From: Hyphomicrobium sp.
GTDB taxonomy: Bacteria; Pseudomonadota; Alphaproteobacteria; Rhizobiales; Hyphomicrobiaceae
Direction: 5' to 3'
NCBI GenBank assembly: GCA_030148725.1
Contig: JASBSU010000031.1
Location: forward strand, 173,433 to 237,432
Length of the DNA: 64,000 nucleotides
Below are positions 63,942-64,000 of the stretch, one piece after another. The notes beneath the pieces are model-generated. The model ran no database searches. It saw only the letters and a list, made by a program, of their open reading frames with translations, and was not told where the DNA came from. The first letter of the stretch is position 1, and the number at the start of each line of letters is the position of its first letter. Made by a program: the position numbers and the translations under genes.

Positions 63942-64000
63942 GATGCTTGCCTCCGCTACGCCATGAGACTAGCGCCGCGAACGCCTGCAAATTAGGCAGA

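Overview
High-GC alphaproteobacterial chromosome window, probably Hyphomicrobiales/Hyphomicrobium-like (inferred from gene content only). It is mostly ordinary housekeeping and envelope genes. Blocks, left to right: end of a polysaccharide cluster (GT4 partial, GT2, O-antigen ligase, GT25); FAD oxidoreductase and OYE; mug; SYLF protein; ABC-F ATPase; a small accessory patch at about 12.8-15.3 kb; a lanmodulin-like EF-hand protein; a TPP riboswitch with DUF2233-thiC-SnoaL; a MoxR/DUF58/DUF4159 module; a run of small secreted proteins; M48 peptidase; an SbcDC-like pair; bactofilin; Bcp; an AsmA-like giant; an arsR-arsC-aqpS-arsH operon; tyrS/anmK; and a complete iscR-iscS-sufBCDS-sufT-sufA cluster. 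Best leads: (1) a divergent lanmodulin homologue with degenerate metal loops at 15460-15861; (2) an 88-bp near-perfect direct repeat of the ABC-F gene 3' end, with a MORN/PIN pair between the copies and a solitary DpnII/MboI-type nuclease just beyond; (3) a 25-codon sORF whose 15-nt Shine-Dalgarno region can pair with the whole 16S 3' tail and which ends at a strong terminator; (4) non-canonical genes around thiC under a TPP riboswitch; (5) three tandem secreted proteins sharing an identically spaced C-x5-R-A-x8-W-x-R-Y-x-A-C C-terminal motif. No tRNA, rRNA, CRISPR array, transposase or integrase was recognised. No searches were run; family calls are from motif recognition.
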